In this document: positions 1-8,327 of the stretch, piece by piece | Numbering within the stretch: position 1 is the stretch's first letter | How the letters are laid out: the number at the start of each line of letters is the position of its first letter | Assembly: GCA_028284935.1 (NCBI GenBank) | Contig: JANQQQ010000039.1 | Location: forward strand, 1 to 64,000 | DNA: 64,000 nt | Source: Croceivirga sp. | Lineage (GTDB): Bacteria > Bacteroidota > Bacteroidia > Flavobacteriales > Flavobacteriaceae | Direction of reading: 5' to 3' | Program-made: the position numbers and the translations under genes | The notes under the pieces: model-generated | What the model was told of the DNA's origin: nothing | Seen by the model: only the letters and a program-made list of their open reading frames with translations | Databases searched by the model: none

Positions 1-75
1 TTGCTCAGTGAAAGATTGTGAAAAGTTTTTAAAACAAACAATAAGTAAAAACATACTTAATATTTCTCTTTTCAT
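1..75 (-). CDS. N-terminus of an exported protein, cut by the window edge
   Basis: Twenty-five codons are open from the ATG at 75 down to the first base of the window. They read as a signal peptide: MKRE, a hydrophobic core (LSMFLLIVCF), then an S-Q end typical of flavobacterial signal peptidase sites. The gene continues outside the window, so its function cannot be told. It is on the same strand as the next genes and its 5' side abuts the attC-like repeat at 91-219, so it looks like one more unit of that array. Confidence 0.5.
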   Translation of the reverse strand, partial: MKREILSMFLLIVCFKNFSQSFTEQ

Positions 76-90
76 TTCATTTAATGTTTG

Positions 91-219
91 CCAACGGTCC
101 GGCTATGATTTCGGCGTGGAATGATTGGACAGAATCGTTCCGCCAGAGAAATCAGCCGTATTTAGTGTTAATAGTTTCGTTAAAGTTATTCAGCCACGCT
201 GGATTATAGCCCTTGTTGT
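91..219 (-). repeat. attC-like inverted repeat A
   Basis: The left arm reads CAACGGTCCGGCTATGATT then GGCGTG; the right arm, read on the opposite strand, is ACAACAAGGGCTATAATCC then GCGTGG. The arms can pair with interruptions, giving a ~130 bp imperfect hairpin that starts with an AAC/GTT core. Repeat B resembles it through the loop as well. It sits just downstream of the 204..629 gene, as an integron attC site would. No integrase is in the window, so attC is an inference from architecture. Confidence 0.6.
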
Positions 220-629
220 AAAAAGTTTTTTTCAGGGATTACCAAGTACCAGTTTTTATCCAATTTCAGATTATTACCTTGATTATTGATTTCTTCTTCC
301 AAATCCTCAATCTGACTTGGATCATTAGTATAAATCAACGAAGTACTATTCAAATCGTTCTTTTCCAGATAAAACATAGCAGATATTGTTGTGTCAGATT
401 TTAGCAATAAAACCCTTCCTTTCAACGGTTTTGGAAAATTTGACTTCAAATCTATAAGTCCAGATTTGAAATTATTAGTGGTATCATATTTTATGTTTCT
501 AACAATCTCATTCAGGGAAGCTTTTTCGTTTTCAAATTGAACCTTTAGGTTCATATTTCTTTTTTTTTCCACTTCAGAACAGCCTTGAAGCAGAGTCAGA
601 CAAAAGACAAATAAAAGTAATTTCATCAA
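204..629 (-). CDS. small lipoprotein of unknown function in a cassette-like unit
   Basis: This 141-residue protein starts with a type II signal peptide: MMKLLLFVFCLTLL then the lipobox LQGC, so the mature protein is probably lipid-anchored from Cys17. The rest is hydrophilic with no family I recognise. Either of the two initial ATGs could be used. Its last codons (QQGL and the stop) lie inside the right arm of repeat A, and repeat B begins a few bases upstream of the start. The 5' flank TTGTAAAAA and 3' flank TTTTTACAA are exact complements, as in a cassette excised as a circle. It is AT-rich compared with the genes after 3095. Confidence 0.65.
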   Translation of the reverse strand: MMKLLLFVFCLTLLQGCSEVEKKRNMNLKVQFENEKASLNEIVRNIKYDTTNNFKSGLIDLKSNFPKPLKGRVLLLKSDTTISAMFYLEKNDLNSTSLIYTNDPSQIEDLEEEINNQGNNLKLDKNWYLVIPEKNFLQQGL

Positions 630-637
630 AATTTTTT

Positions 638-767
638 ACAACGGTCCGGCTATGATTTCGGCGTGAAAGGATTCGTTAGAATCGTTCCACAATAAAAATC
701 AGCAGTACTTATTGTTAATAGTTTCATTTTATTTCTTCAACCACGCTGAATTGTAGCCAATGTTGTG
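638..767 (-). repeat. attC-like inverted repeat B
   Basis: It has the same build as repeat A: the left arm begins ACAACGGTCCGGCTATGATT and the right arm ends with CCACGCTGAATTGTAGCC, N3, TTGTGCA. The inside is clearly related to A (shared AGAATCGTTCC, AATCAGC and TGTTAATAGTTTC blocks), so A and B are diverged copies. It separates the lipoprotein gene from the frameshifted membrane-protein gene. Confidence 0.6.
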
Positions 768-958
768 CATAGGTTTTTATTTAATAATTAAGTCGAAGCA
801 ACACTTGTCCATTCAGAGAGCTCGGTTCATACTTCAATTATCCCATTAATTGCAAGTTAGAATCTAACGCTATATTTAAGTTGAGTTTTATTTAAATTTT
901 TCATTTCTCTTTTAGATACCAAAAATTAATGGTCAGCTGCTAACCCAACTTCGACGGT

Positions 959-1139
959 TTACACACCCCAACCGCGGGCAAATCCAATAAATGCATAAAT
1001 ACCTAATACAACGATTATAATAAAAACGATACCCAAAGCGATTATTAATCTTCTTTTTAGTTTTCTATTCTTAACAGCAAAAGAAATAATCACTAATACA
1101 AACACGAAAAACAGAATAAAAAAATAAGCTAAAATCATT
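959..1139 (-). pseudogene. frameshifted small two-helix membrane protein
   Basis: An ATG at 1139 opens a hydrophobic helix (MILAYFFILFFVFVLVIISF) but stops after 22 codons. Moving one base at a run of five T restores a frame continuing AVKNRKLKRRLIIALGIVF and a second hydrophobic helix ending FARGWGV. Together the two parts make a plausible ~59-residue protein with two membrane helices joined by a basic loop. This could be a disrupted gene, slippage at the T run or a sequencing error. The unit is bounded by repeats B and C with exactly complementary flanks TTGTGCATA and TATGCACAA. I see nothing else in 768-958. Confidence 0.45.
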
Positions 1140-1178
1140 GGGTTTTATTCTGCGATAGTTTTTTAAGCAAACTTATGC

Positions 1179-1306
1179 ACAACGGTCTAGTGTATGGGCA
1201 GTAGCGGGTTTCAAGCCTCTAAACTATCAGATTGCATTGACCTTTGATTCATAGTTTTATGTTTCAAATTAGCACTTAATCCGCTATAGCTTATACACAA
1301 TGTTGT
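1179..1306 (-). repeat. attC-like inverted repeat C
   Basis: The left arm reads ACAACGGTCTAGTGTATGGG then CAGTAGCGG; the right arm, on the opposite strand, reads ACAACATTGTGTATAAGC then TATAGCGG. The pairing GTGTAT...TAGCGG is extensive. The loop is unlike A and B, so only the architecture and the AAC/GTT ends are shared. It lies directly downstream of the GT-C-like gene. Confidence 0.6.
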
Positions 1307-1315
1307 AGCACGTTT

Positions 1316-2830
1316 TTATTCTTCATATCCTGTCCAATAGCCATTCTTATCAAATACCCAACCATTAGGTGTTTTTTCTATTTTGTAAAGTTCAATGTGT
1401 TCAGACTTATATATTTCATCTGCATTAGCAGGTACTTGAATATTGCTGAGCATATAATTATACTTTTGGGTTTCATCGTTGGTGGCTTCTTGCAAACGCA
1501 TATTTCCTTCTGTGGGGTTGAGTATATATATACGGTTATACTTTTTAAAATCATTTGTATTGAACGAAGTAACCATACACGATTTTGTGTTCAAAAACCA
1601 ATTACTGATATGTTCTGCTCCATTTCGGGTAATGACCAAATCTTTATCTGTAAAATGGATTTCGTTTTTCATTTTCATCAAATCTTGGTACACTTCTTCT
1701 TTGTTTTTATTGTGCCAAAAGGAACTCACAATATCGCCAAAAGCAATGGTTAGAGTACCAAGAAAAACGACTGATAAAACCATTGTTTTAATCCACGATT
1801 TTTTAACTGAAAATCTAATCAAATAGACCAATATGAAAATAAAGGGTAATGAAACGAAATTGAAAAATCTTGCCAATAATAGCGGTTCATAAATTGGCAA
1901 TATCAAGAGGTAAATAAAAATGGTATTGGATAACCAAAACAAACTGTTGTCTTTACTCAATTCTTTTCTTGCATATTGATACCATTTTAATAAGAGCAAT
2001 AATAGTATCAATGGTACAACAATCATAAATATTGTAGTGAACTTGTCGGGGTCATTTGGCGAGAATAGTAAGGCTAAACTGGAACTGTCATAAATCCTGT
2101 GGATATAATGTCCAATTCTGTAAAACCTTTGAATGTCTAATAAATAAAATGCAGTTAATGCTATTACCAATCCCGCTACAGGAGCGAAGATTATTTTGAA
2201 GGTTATTTTTTTGGGATGAAGTACAAAGTAGGAAAGCAAAATGGAAGTGGTGAGAAGTAGGGTAACTGCTACTGTGCCAAAATGTGTTAATGTAATTAGC
2301 AAAAACAAAATGCTTAAAACGAATATTCTTTTGGAATTAAGTTTGTTCAATGCCAATTTTGACTGCCAAATAAAGAAAGCTAAAAGGAGCAGCCCAAGCG
2401 TGTTTTTCTGCAAAAACTCCGGCAGGTACAAAATGGTTAAAGGATAAAACGCAGAAGTAATAAGAAAAACCCAAGTCCATTTTGGCAAAACTTGATTATT
2501 AAAAATGCTTTTTAAGGTCAAATAAATTGGAATAGGAAGCAATGAAGGAATAATACTCATCCAAAATCTTGTGGAAATCACAATACTTTGATTTAATTCT
2601 ATTCCAAACCAAGTCAATATCTTGCCTGTTACAGCGTACAGATAAAACAATAAAGGCATATCAGGAAATGGTAATTTGCCATATAGTAAAAGACCTTTAG
2701 TTTCTACATAATAATAATATGTATGATTAAACCAGCCCACAAATTCAGGTCTCCCAAGCCATAAAACCAACACACGAGTAACTAACGCCATAAATATTAA
2801 TATTGATAGAATTTTGTTTTCTCGGTTCAT
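1316..2830 (-). CDS. polytopic membrane protein, GT-C glycosyltransferase-like
   Basis: The protein has 504 residues, with about ten to twelve hydrophobic segments through residue ~375 and then a soluble C-terminal domain of ~130 residues. The first luminal loop (after GRPEF) is rich in Tyr and acidic residues and is followed by a proline-rich FPDMPLLFYLY segment. This layout is typical of GT-C enzymes such as the PMT/ArnT-like families, which transfer sugars from polyprenyl carriers outside the membrane. I cannot identify substrate or subfamily, so a non-catalytic role remains possible. It is unusually large for a cassette, with flanks TTGTAGCAC and GTGCTGCAA that are complementary except for one base. 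Confidence 0.55.
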   Translation of the reverse strand: MNRENKILSILIFMALVTRVLVLWLGRPEFVGWFNHTYYYYVETKGLLLYGKLPFPDMPLLFYLYAVTGKILTWFGIELNQSIVISTRFWMSIIPSLLPIPIYLTLKSIFNNQVLPKWTWVFLITSAFYPLTILYLPEFLQKNTLGLLLLAFFIWQSKLALNKLNSKRIFVLSILFLLITLTHFGTVAVTLLLTTSILLSYFVLHPKKITFKIIFAPVAGLVIALTAFYLLDIQRFYRIGHYIHRIYDSSSLALLFSPNDPDKFTTIFMIVVPLILLLLLLKWYQYARKELSKDNSLFWLSNTIFIYLLILPIYEPLLLARFFNFVSLPFIFILVYLIRFSVKKSWIKTMVLSVVFLGTLTIAFGDIVSSFWHNKNKEEVYQDLMKMKNEIHFTDKDLVITRNGAEHISNWFLNTKSCMVTSFNTNDFKKYNRIYILNPTEGNMRLQEATNDETQKYNYMLSNIQVPANADEIYKSEHIELYKIEKTPNGWVFDKNGYWTGYEE

Positions 2831-2870
2831 TTCTTACTCATGTAGATTTGTCGTTTTTCTTAAATGTGCT

Positions 2871-2893
2871 GCAACGGTCCGGCTATGATTTCG
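2871..2893 (-). repeat. truncated attC-like repeat D at the array border
   Basis: It copies the first 23 bases of the left arm of A and B, then breaks off into unrelated sequence without a right arm. The following 200 bases up to the next gene contain a fragment (CCTGAGTTTACCGAAGGG) of the kind scattered through flavobacterial spacers, and no gene that I can support. This is the apparent end of the cassette-like array. Confidence 0.5.
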
Positions 2894-3072
2894 TTATTTC
2901 CTCCGACGACCCTGAGTTTACCGAAGGGGAGAGGAAGGCACTGTTGAATTCATCGTCTAGGCTTATTCGTTTGAGATTAAATTTAGTTAAAATTGTTAGG
3001 GTAGTAGCGCAGCCATGAATTGAAGCCTTATTGGTAAAGCCTTATTTTCCAATACAAAATATTCCATAATCG

Positions 3073-3080
3073 TATCTTTG
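3073..3080 (+). promoter_or_regulatory. Bacteroidota -7 promoter motif for the exporter operon
   Basis: TATCTTTG matches the Bacteroidota -7 consensus TAnnTTTG and lies 15 bases before the ATG at 3095. No TTG is present at the usual -33 distance, so the assignment rests on the -7 element alone. Confidence 0.35.
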
Positions 3081-3094
3081 CCAAAATTCATTGC

Positions 3095-4027
3095 ATGACT
3101 CCTATTTTAGTTGTGGATAATGTCTCAAAATCCTTTGGGGGACATACCGCACTAAGCCAAGTTTCATTGGAGATTCCAAAAAACTGTATTTATGGCCTAT
3201 TGGGACCCAACGGGGCCGGAAAGACCACATTGATTCGCATTATCAACCAAATCTCCTTTCCGGATTCCGGGAAAGTGTATTTTGATGGGGAACCTTTGGC
3301 ACCCAGACACATTGCCACTATTGGTTATTTGCCAGAGGAGCGAGGGCTGTACAAAAGTATGAAGGTGGGGGAGCAGGCCCTGTATTTGGCCCAGTTGAAG
3401 GGCCTATCCAAATCCGAAGCCAAAAAACGGTTGAAGTATTGGTTTGAGCGTTTGGAAATAGGGGATTGGTGGAACAAAAAAATCCAGGAACTTTCTAAGG
3501 GAATGGCGCAAAAAATACAGTTTATTGTCACTGTCCTCCACGAACCCAAGCTCCTTATTTTTGATGAACCTTTCAGTGGCTTCGACCCTATCAACGCCAA
3601 TAAGATCAAGGAGGAAATTCTGGAATTAAAACAGAAGGGCACTTCAATTATATTTTCTACCCATCGCATGGAATCGGTGGAGGAACTTTGTGAGTACATT
3701 GCCCTCATCCATAAGTCGCACAAAATCCTGGATGGAAAACTGTCCAACATTAAAAAGGCCCACAAGAACAATGTGTTCAAAGTAGGGCTTCAGGTAAATG
3801 GGGAAGGGGAAGGACTGGTCAATGAACTAAAGGACAAGTTTCAAATTTTGGATCACGTTTTTGATCCCTTTGAAAAGCAATTGGACTTCACTTTGAAATT
3901 GCCAACGGCAGATACTACGGAAGCACTTGCATTGCTTGCAAAAAAGGCAAACATCAACCATTTTGAGGAAACCATACCTTCCGCCAACGATATCTTTATA
4001 CAAACCGTTAAAGCCAAAGGGGAATGA
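3095..4027 (+). CDS. ABC transporter ATP-binding protein, NatA-like
   Basis: This 310-residue ATPase is the energising subunit of an ABC-2 type exporter. Walker A is GPNGAGKT near residue 38, the signature motif is LSKGM near 135, Walker B is LLIFDEP near 158 and the switch His follows in STHRM. The C-terminal ~90 residues after the ATPase core form the extra domain common in NatA-type proteins. Its stop overlaps the start of the permease gene by four bases (ATGA), so the two are translationally coupled. In other bacteria the NatAB family exports sodium or other small ions, but the substrate here is not known. Confidence 0.85.
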   Translation: MTPILVVDNVSKSFGGHTALSQVSLEIPKNCIYGLLGPNGAGKTTLIRIINQISFPDSGKVYFDGEPLAPRHIATIGYLPEERGLYKSMKVGEQALYLAQLKGLSKSEAKKRLKYWFERLEIGDWWNKKIQELSKGMAQKIQFIVTVLHEPKLLIFDEPFSGFDPINANKIKEEILELKQKGTSIIFSTHRMESVEELCEYIALIHKSHKILDGKLSNIKKAHKNNVFKVGLQVNGEGEGLVNELKDKFQILDHVFDPFEKQLDFTLKLPTADTTEALALLAKKANINHFEETIPSANDIFIQTVKAKGE

Positions 4028-5361
4028 GCAAACTGGGATTGATCATAAAACGGGAGTATTTGGCCAAGGTGCGCAATAAGTCGTTTGTGGTGATGACATT
4101 TTTGAGCCCCATTCTTATGGTGGGGATGATTGTTCTTATTGCCTATTTGACAAAGATCAATGACAGCGAAACCCATATTGTTTCCGTTTTGAACGAGAGT
4201 GCCTACTTTCATGGCGATTTTTTACCCGGGGCATCGGTTTCTTTTATTGAATTCAAGGATATTGCTCTTCCGCAGGCCAAGGATTCCACAGTTTCGTTGT
4301 CCTATGATGGTTTGCTTCACATTCCAGCATCCGCTGATTTGGAAAGTGCCTCGCAAGCGGCGTTTTTATACACCAAGGACAATCCAGTAAGTGAAGTTTT
4401 AAATCGCCTGGAGGATATTTTTGAGGACCGCTTACGCAAAAACCGATTGAGTCACTTAGGGGTGTCCAATGAAGAGTTCTCCACCATAGAAAAAGGGTAC
4501 GAACTACAGACGGCCACTTTTGATGGAGAACGTAACTTAAAGGGTATTAATGAGCTAAAGGCCTTTATAGGCGGAGGTTTTGGCTACCTTATTATGATGT
4601 TTATCATTATTTATGGGGGATTTGTAATGCGCAGTGTTATTGAGGAGAAAACCTCAAGGATCATAGAAGTGATCATTTCATCGGTGAAGCCCTTTCAATT
4701 GATGTTGGGCAAGATTATCGGTAATTCCCTGGCCGGAGTGACCCAATTTGCCATATGGATTTTTTCAGCTTCCATTTTACTGTTTATTTCGCTGCTTCTT
4801 TTGGATATTGACATGGCAGCCTTAGGCGCCAATCCCGCCATGCAGTCCGGTACCATGGGGGCTATGCCGCCCATGCCGGATGGAGATAGCGACATTCAAA
4901 AATACGCGAATGAACTGTTTAAGATTCCATGGTTGTTGTTGCTCTTTTCCTTTGTCATCTATTTTATCCTGGGGTATTTGATTTACAGTTCCATTTATGC
5001 AGCGATTGGTGCCGCAGTAGACAATGAAACGGACACACAACAATTCATTTTTCCAATCATCCTTCCTTTGATGCTAGCCATTTATGTTGGTTTCTTTTCG
5101 GTTTTCAGCAATCCACACGGACCTATTGCCGTAGGGTTTTCCCTATTTCCCTTAACATCCCCGATAGTCATGCTAATGCGGCTGCCCGGAGGGGTAGGGG
5201 AAGGGGGCGTTCCCTTATGGCAGTTGGTATTGAGTATTGTTCTTTTGCTGTTGACCTTTCTTGCCATTGTGTGGTTGGCAGCCAAAATCTATCGTGTAGG
5301 CATATTAATGTACGGTAAGAAACCCACGTATAAAGAATTGTATAAATGGCTGAAATATTAA
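4024..5361 (+). CDS. ABC-2 type transporter permease, NatB-like
   Basis: This 445-residue membrane subunit pairs with the ATPase just upstream. It has one membrane helix near residues 20-42, an extracytoplasmic domain of ~130 residues, then about five more helices (residues ~180-435). A Gly/Met/Pro-rich loop near residues 270-290 (GAMPPMPDGD) lies between helices. The arrangement fits the ABC-2 NatB/CcmB-like permeases. Three bases separate it from the MscS gene. Confidence 0.82.
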   Translation: MSKLGLIIKREYLAKVRNKSFVVMTFLSPILMVGMIVLIAYLTKINDSETHIVSVLNESAYFHGDFLPGASVSFIEFKDIALPQAKDSTVSLSYDGLLHIPASADLESASQAAFLYTKDNPVSEVLNRLEDIFEDRLRKNRLSHLGVSNEEFSTIEKGYELQTATFDGERNLKGINELKAFIGGGFGYLIMMFIIIYGGFVMRSVIEEKTSRIIEVIISSVKPFQLMLGKIIGNSLAGVTQFAIWIFSASILLFISLLLLDIDMAALGANPAMQSGTMGAMPPMPDGDSDIQKYANELFKIPWLLLLFSFVIYFILGYLIYSSIYAAIGAAVDNETDTQQFIFPIILPLMLAIYVGFFSVFSNPHGPIAVGFSLFPLTSPIVMLMRLPGGVGEGGVPLWQLVLSIVLLLLTFLAIVWLAAKIYRVGILMYGKKPTYKELYKWLKY

Positions 5362-5364
5362 TAC

Positions 5365-6261
5365 ATGCAGGAAACAAGTGGTGAAATAAAGGAATTCGTG
5401 AAAGAGGACATTTGGAGTTCCCTTCAGGACTTTCTCAATTGGGGGCTTCATTTGGGGGAGGGGGACAATTCCATACATGTTACCATTGGTCTACTGCTGT
5501 TATTGACCGTAACCATAATCACTACCAATTTCTTACTGAAGCTATTGCGTAGGCTGTTTACCCGTAAAATGAACAATGAGGATAAACTCAAGTTCATCAG
5601 TATTTTTAAGTTTATCCGCTATGTGGTCTATGTTATAGTGCTCTTGGCCACCTTGAGTGCCGCCGGTATCAATGTAACGGTTATCCTTACGGCTTCCGCT
5701 GCCCTTTTTGTGGGGTTGGGATTGGCCCTCCAGGAATTGTTTCAAGATATTATTGCCGGTATTTTGATCATGGTGGACAAGTCCCTTCGGGTTGGGGATA
5801 TCGTGGAAGTGGAAGGTAAAGTGGGAAAGGTTTTTGAAATAAAGCTCAGGACCACACGGGCCATTACCAGGGATGACAAAATAGTCATTATCCCTAACCA
5901 TAAGTTCATCACCAATACCATTTACAACTTTACCCAGAACCATAAGACCACCCGTGAAAGAGTGACTGTTGGAGTCGCTTACGGAAGTGATGTGGATTTG
6001 GTGACCCGCTTATTGGAAGAGGCCGTTAAGGAACAAAAAAGCGTGCTTAGGAACCCAAAACCTTTTGTGCTATTTGAAGATTTTGCGGACTCTGCACTTT
6101 CTTTTTCCATTAACTTCTTTATCAACGATAGCTTTACCGAACCAAGAATTAAAAGCGACATTCGCTATGCCATAGACAAGAAATTTAGGGAGAACAACGT
6201 TACCATACCGTTCCCACAGCGGGATGTACACTTTTATTCACGATCATCGGAAAAATCATAA
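5365..6261 (+). CDS. MscS-family small-conductance mechanosensitive channel
   Basis: This 298-residue channel relieves turgor by opening under membrane tension. Membrane helices lie near residues 38-58 and 88-108, followed by the pore helix TM3 (ASAALFVGLGLALQE), whose Gly/Ala pattern is typical of MscS. The cytoplasmic beta domain follows (GDIVEVEGKVGKV, then IIPNHKF), then the mixed C-terminal domain. The length is close to E. coli MscS. It is in tight linkage with the exporter upstream and the DUF6268 gene ten bases downstream, so the operon may serve envelope or osmotic homeostasis; that link is inference. Confidence 0.88.
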   Translation: MQETSGEIKEFVKEDIWSSLQDFLNWGLHLGEGDNSIHVTIGLLLLLTVTIITTNFLLKLLRRLFTRKMNNEDKLKFISIFKFIRYVVYVIVLLATLSAAGINVTVILTASAALFVGLGLALQELFQDIIAGILIMVDKSLRVGDIVEVEGKVGKVFEIKLRTTRAITRDDKIVIIPNHKFITNTIYNFTQNHKTTRERVTVGVAYGSDVDLVTRLLEEAVKEQKSVLRNPKPFVLFEDFADSALSFSINFFINDSFTEPRIKSDIRYAIDKKFRENNVTIPFPQRDVHFYSRSSEKS

Positions 6262-6270
6262 CACATAAAG

Positions 6271-7152
6271 ATGCCCAATAAAATCACCCGACTCCTTATT
6301 TTAAGTGGTTTGTTGGGAGGTTGTATTCTTGCAAACGCACAAAGTTCCGATCTGTTTCGGTTGGAATACCTAAGAATACCTGAAAATAACACGGGCATCA
6401 ACACATCAAGATATAGGGCTTTGATCAATGTTCCCATAAAGGTCAATACAAACAACTATTTGGTGGTAGGTTCGGAATACAACGAATTTGACATTGAATT
6501 TAGAAAAGAGACGCCTTTCAATAAGGACGATGTGGAACAACTTCATGTTATTGACTTTAATTTGGGCTATATCACCAAATGGAACGATAATTGGCGATTG
6601 GTGGGTATTGTGACCCCTAGGATTGCATCCAACCTCACGGGGGGCATCAGTACTGATGATTTATTCTTTAACGCCACGGCTTCCTTCTGGAAAGAAGCGA
6701 AAGATGCGGAAAAGCCTTTTCGAATTGTTGTTGGACTTTCATTTAACAGTACCACGGGTATTCCAATACCATTGCCTTTGGTCAGCTATTACAGAAGGTT
6801 TCATCCCAAATGGTCGTATACCCTAGGGATACCAAAATCAAACGTTAGATATCACATTTCCGATAGGCACTCCCTACAGTTGGCATTATTATTGGATGGG
6901 TACTTCATAAATATTCAAGACGATATTCAGTTGCCCGAAGGTGAAGTAGGGTCCCGTATATCCCTATCCGCTTTGGTAGGTACGTTTTGGTATCAATATA
7001 ACATCAATAAGAATATGGCATTTTATGCAACATTTGGTCGCTCCCTAATTCTCGAGGGAACGTTGAGAAATGATAGCCGTGATGACGTATTTTTACTGAA
7101 CAATGAGGCCAATCTTTTTTTAAGGGGCGGTTTTAGAATTTCAATTTTTTAA
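6271..7152 (+). CDS. DUF6268-type outer-membrane beta-barrel protein
   Basis: The 293-residue product has a signal peptide (LLILSGLLGGCILANAQ) followed by alternating polar/hydrophobic strands and an aromatic C-terminus ending in RISIF, as in outer-membrane barrels. The overall look, including the N-terminal repeated strand segments and the YNINKN, AFYATFG type strands, matches the DUF6268 family common in Flavobacteriia. The function of that family is unknown. The signal peptide contains a Cys in GGC, so lipidation is conceivable but less likely for a barrel. Confidence 0.65.
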   Translation: MPNKITRLLILSGLLGGCILANAQSSDLFRLEYLRIPENNTGINTSRYRALINVPIKVNTNNYLVVGSEYNEFDIEFRKETPFNKDDVEQLHVIDFNLGYITKWNDNWRLVGIVTPRIASNLTGGISTDDLFFNATASFWKEAKDAEKPFRIVVGLSFNSTTGIPIPLPLVSYYRRFHPKWSYTLGIPKSNVRYHISDRHSLQLALLLDGYFINIQDDIQLPEGEVGSRISLSALVGTFWYQYNINKNMAFYATFGRSLILEGTLRNDSRDDVFLLNNEANLFLRGGFRISIF

Positions 7153-7162
7153 AAACTAGGGT

Positions 7163-8326
7163 ATGTCAAAAATATTGGTCATAGAAGATGAAGCGGCAAT
7201 CAGACGGGTGTTGATAAAAATACTATCTGAAGAAAGTGATGACTATCAGGTTTCGGAGGCGGAGGACGGCATCAAAGGGATTGAAATTCTAAAGAAGGAA
7301 GACTTTGATTTGGTGTTGTGTGATATAAAAATGCCCAAAATGGATGGGGTTGAGGTTTTGGAAGCTGCCAAAAAGGAAAAGCCCGAAGTACCGTTTATCA
7401 TGATTTCCGGCCATGGGGATTTGGATACGGCGGTCAATACCATGCGATTGGGCGCCTTCGATTATATTTCCAAACCGCCCGACCTTAACCGATTATTGAC
7501 CACAGTAAGAAATGCCTTGGACAAAAAGGAACTGGTGGTCGAGAATAAGATCTTAAAAAAGAAGGTCAGCAAGAACTATGAAATGATAGGGGATAGTCCT
7601 GCCATCGGTACCATCAAGGAAATGATTGAAAAGGTCGCCCCTACGGATGCCCGAGTGTTGATAACGGGCTCCAACGGTACCGGGAAAGAACTGGTGGCCC
7701 ATTGGGTACATCAAAAAAGCCAGCGTTCCAATGCACCGTTCATTGAAGTGAACTGTGCGGCCATTCCTTCTGAATTGATAGAAAGTGAGCTTTTTGGACA
7801 TGTAAAGGGTGCGTTTACTTCCGCAGTAAAGGACCGTGCGGGTAAATTTGAGACCGCCAATAAGGGAACCATTTTTCTCGATGAAATTGGCGATATGAGC
7901 CTTTCGGCCCAGGCTAAGGTTTTAAGGGCACTTCAGGAAAATAAAATTTCTAGGGTTGGATCGGACAAGGATATAAAAGTGGATGTTCGTGTACTTGCAG
8001 CCACAAATAAAGACTTAAAAAAGGAAATTGCCGATGGAAAATTTAGGGAGGACCTCTACCATAGGTTGGCCGTAATATTGATCAAGGTACCTTCCTTGAA
8101 TGATCGTCGTGAGGATATTCCATTGCTTATTGCGCATTTTTCCCAAAAAATCGCCGACGAACAAGGGTCTATCAAAAAATCCTTTGCGCCCAAGGCCATT
8201 GAGTTGTTAAAGAGCTATGATTGGACCGGAAATGTACGGGAACTGCGCAATGTGGTAGAGCGATTGATTATCCTTGGAGGAAAGGAAGTGAGCGAAGATG
8301 ATGTTAAACTATTTGCCAGTAAATGA
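7163..8326 (+). CDS. sigma-54-type response regulator without DNA-binding domain
   Basis: The protein has 387 residues: an N-terminal receiver domain (acidic pocket E8-D9, phospho-acceptor Asp54 in LCDIKMP, Lys104 in SKPP) and an AAA+ domain with Walker A GSNGTGKE (169-176) and Walker B GTIFLDE (235-241). The sigma-54 contact loop is GAFTSA at 216-221 instead of the canonical GAFTGA. The chain ends ~30 residues after the NVREL motif, so the usual Fis-type helix-turn-helix is absent. It may act from solution on sigma-54 holoenzyme. It closes the 3095-8326 operon; no partner kinase is nearby. Confidence 0.85.
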   Translation: MSKILVIEDEAAIRRVLIKILSEESDDYQVSEAEDGIKGIEILKKEDFDLVLCDIKMPKMDGVEVLEAAKKEKPEVPFIMISGHGDLDTAVNTMRLGAFDYISKPPDLNRLLTTVRNALDKKELVVENKILKKKVSKNYEMIGDSPAIGTIKEMIEKVAPTDARVLITGSNGTGKELVAHWVHQKSQRSNAPFIEVNCAAIPSELIESELFGHVKGAFTSAVKDRAGKFETANKGTIFLDEIGDMSLSAQAKVLRALQENKISRVGSDKDIKVDVRVLAATNKDLKKEIADGKFREDLYHRLAVILIKVPSLNDRREDIPLLIAHFSQKIADEQGSIKKSFAPKAIELLKSYDWTGNVRELRNVVERLIILGGKEVSEDDVKLFASK

Positions 8327-8327
8327 A

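Noticed and set aside
2803..3018. 71-codon plus-strand frame over the array border
   Set aside because: It starts inside the antisense of the GT-C-like gene and runs through truncated repeat D; composition is not protein-like.
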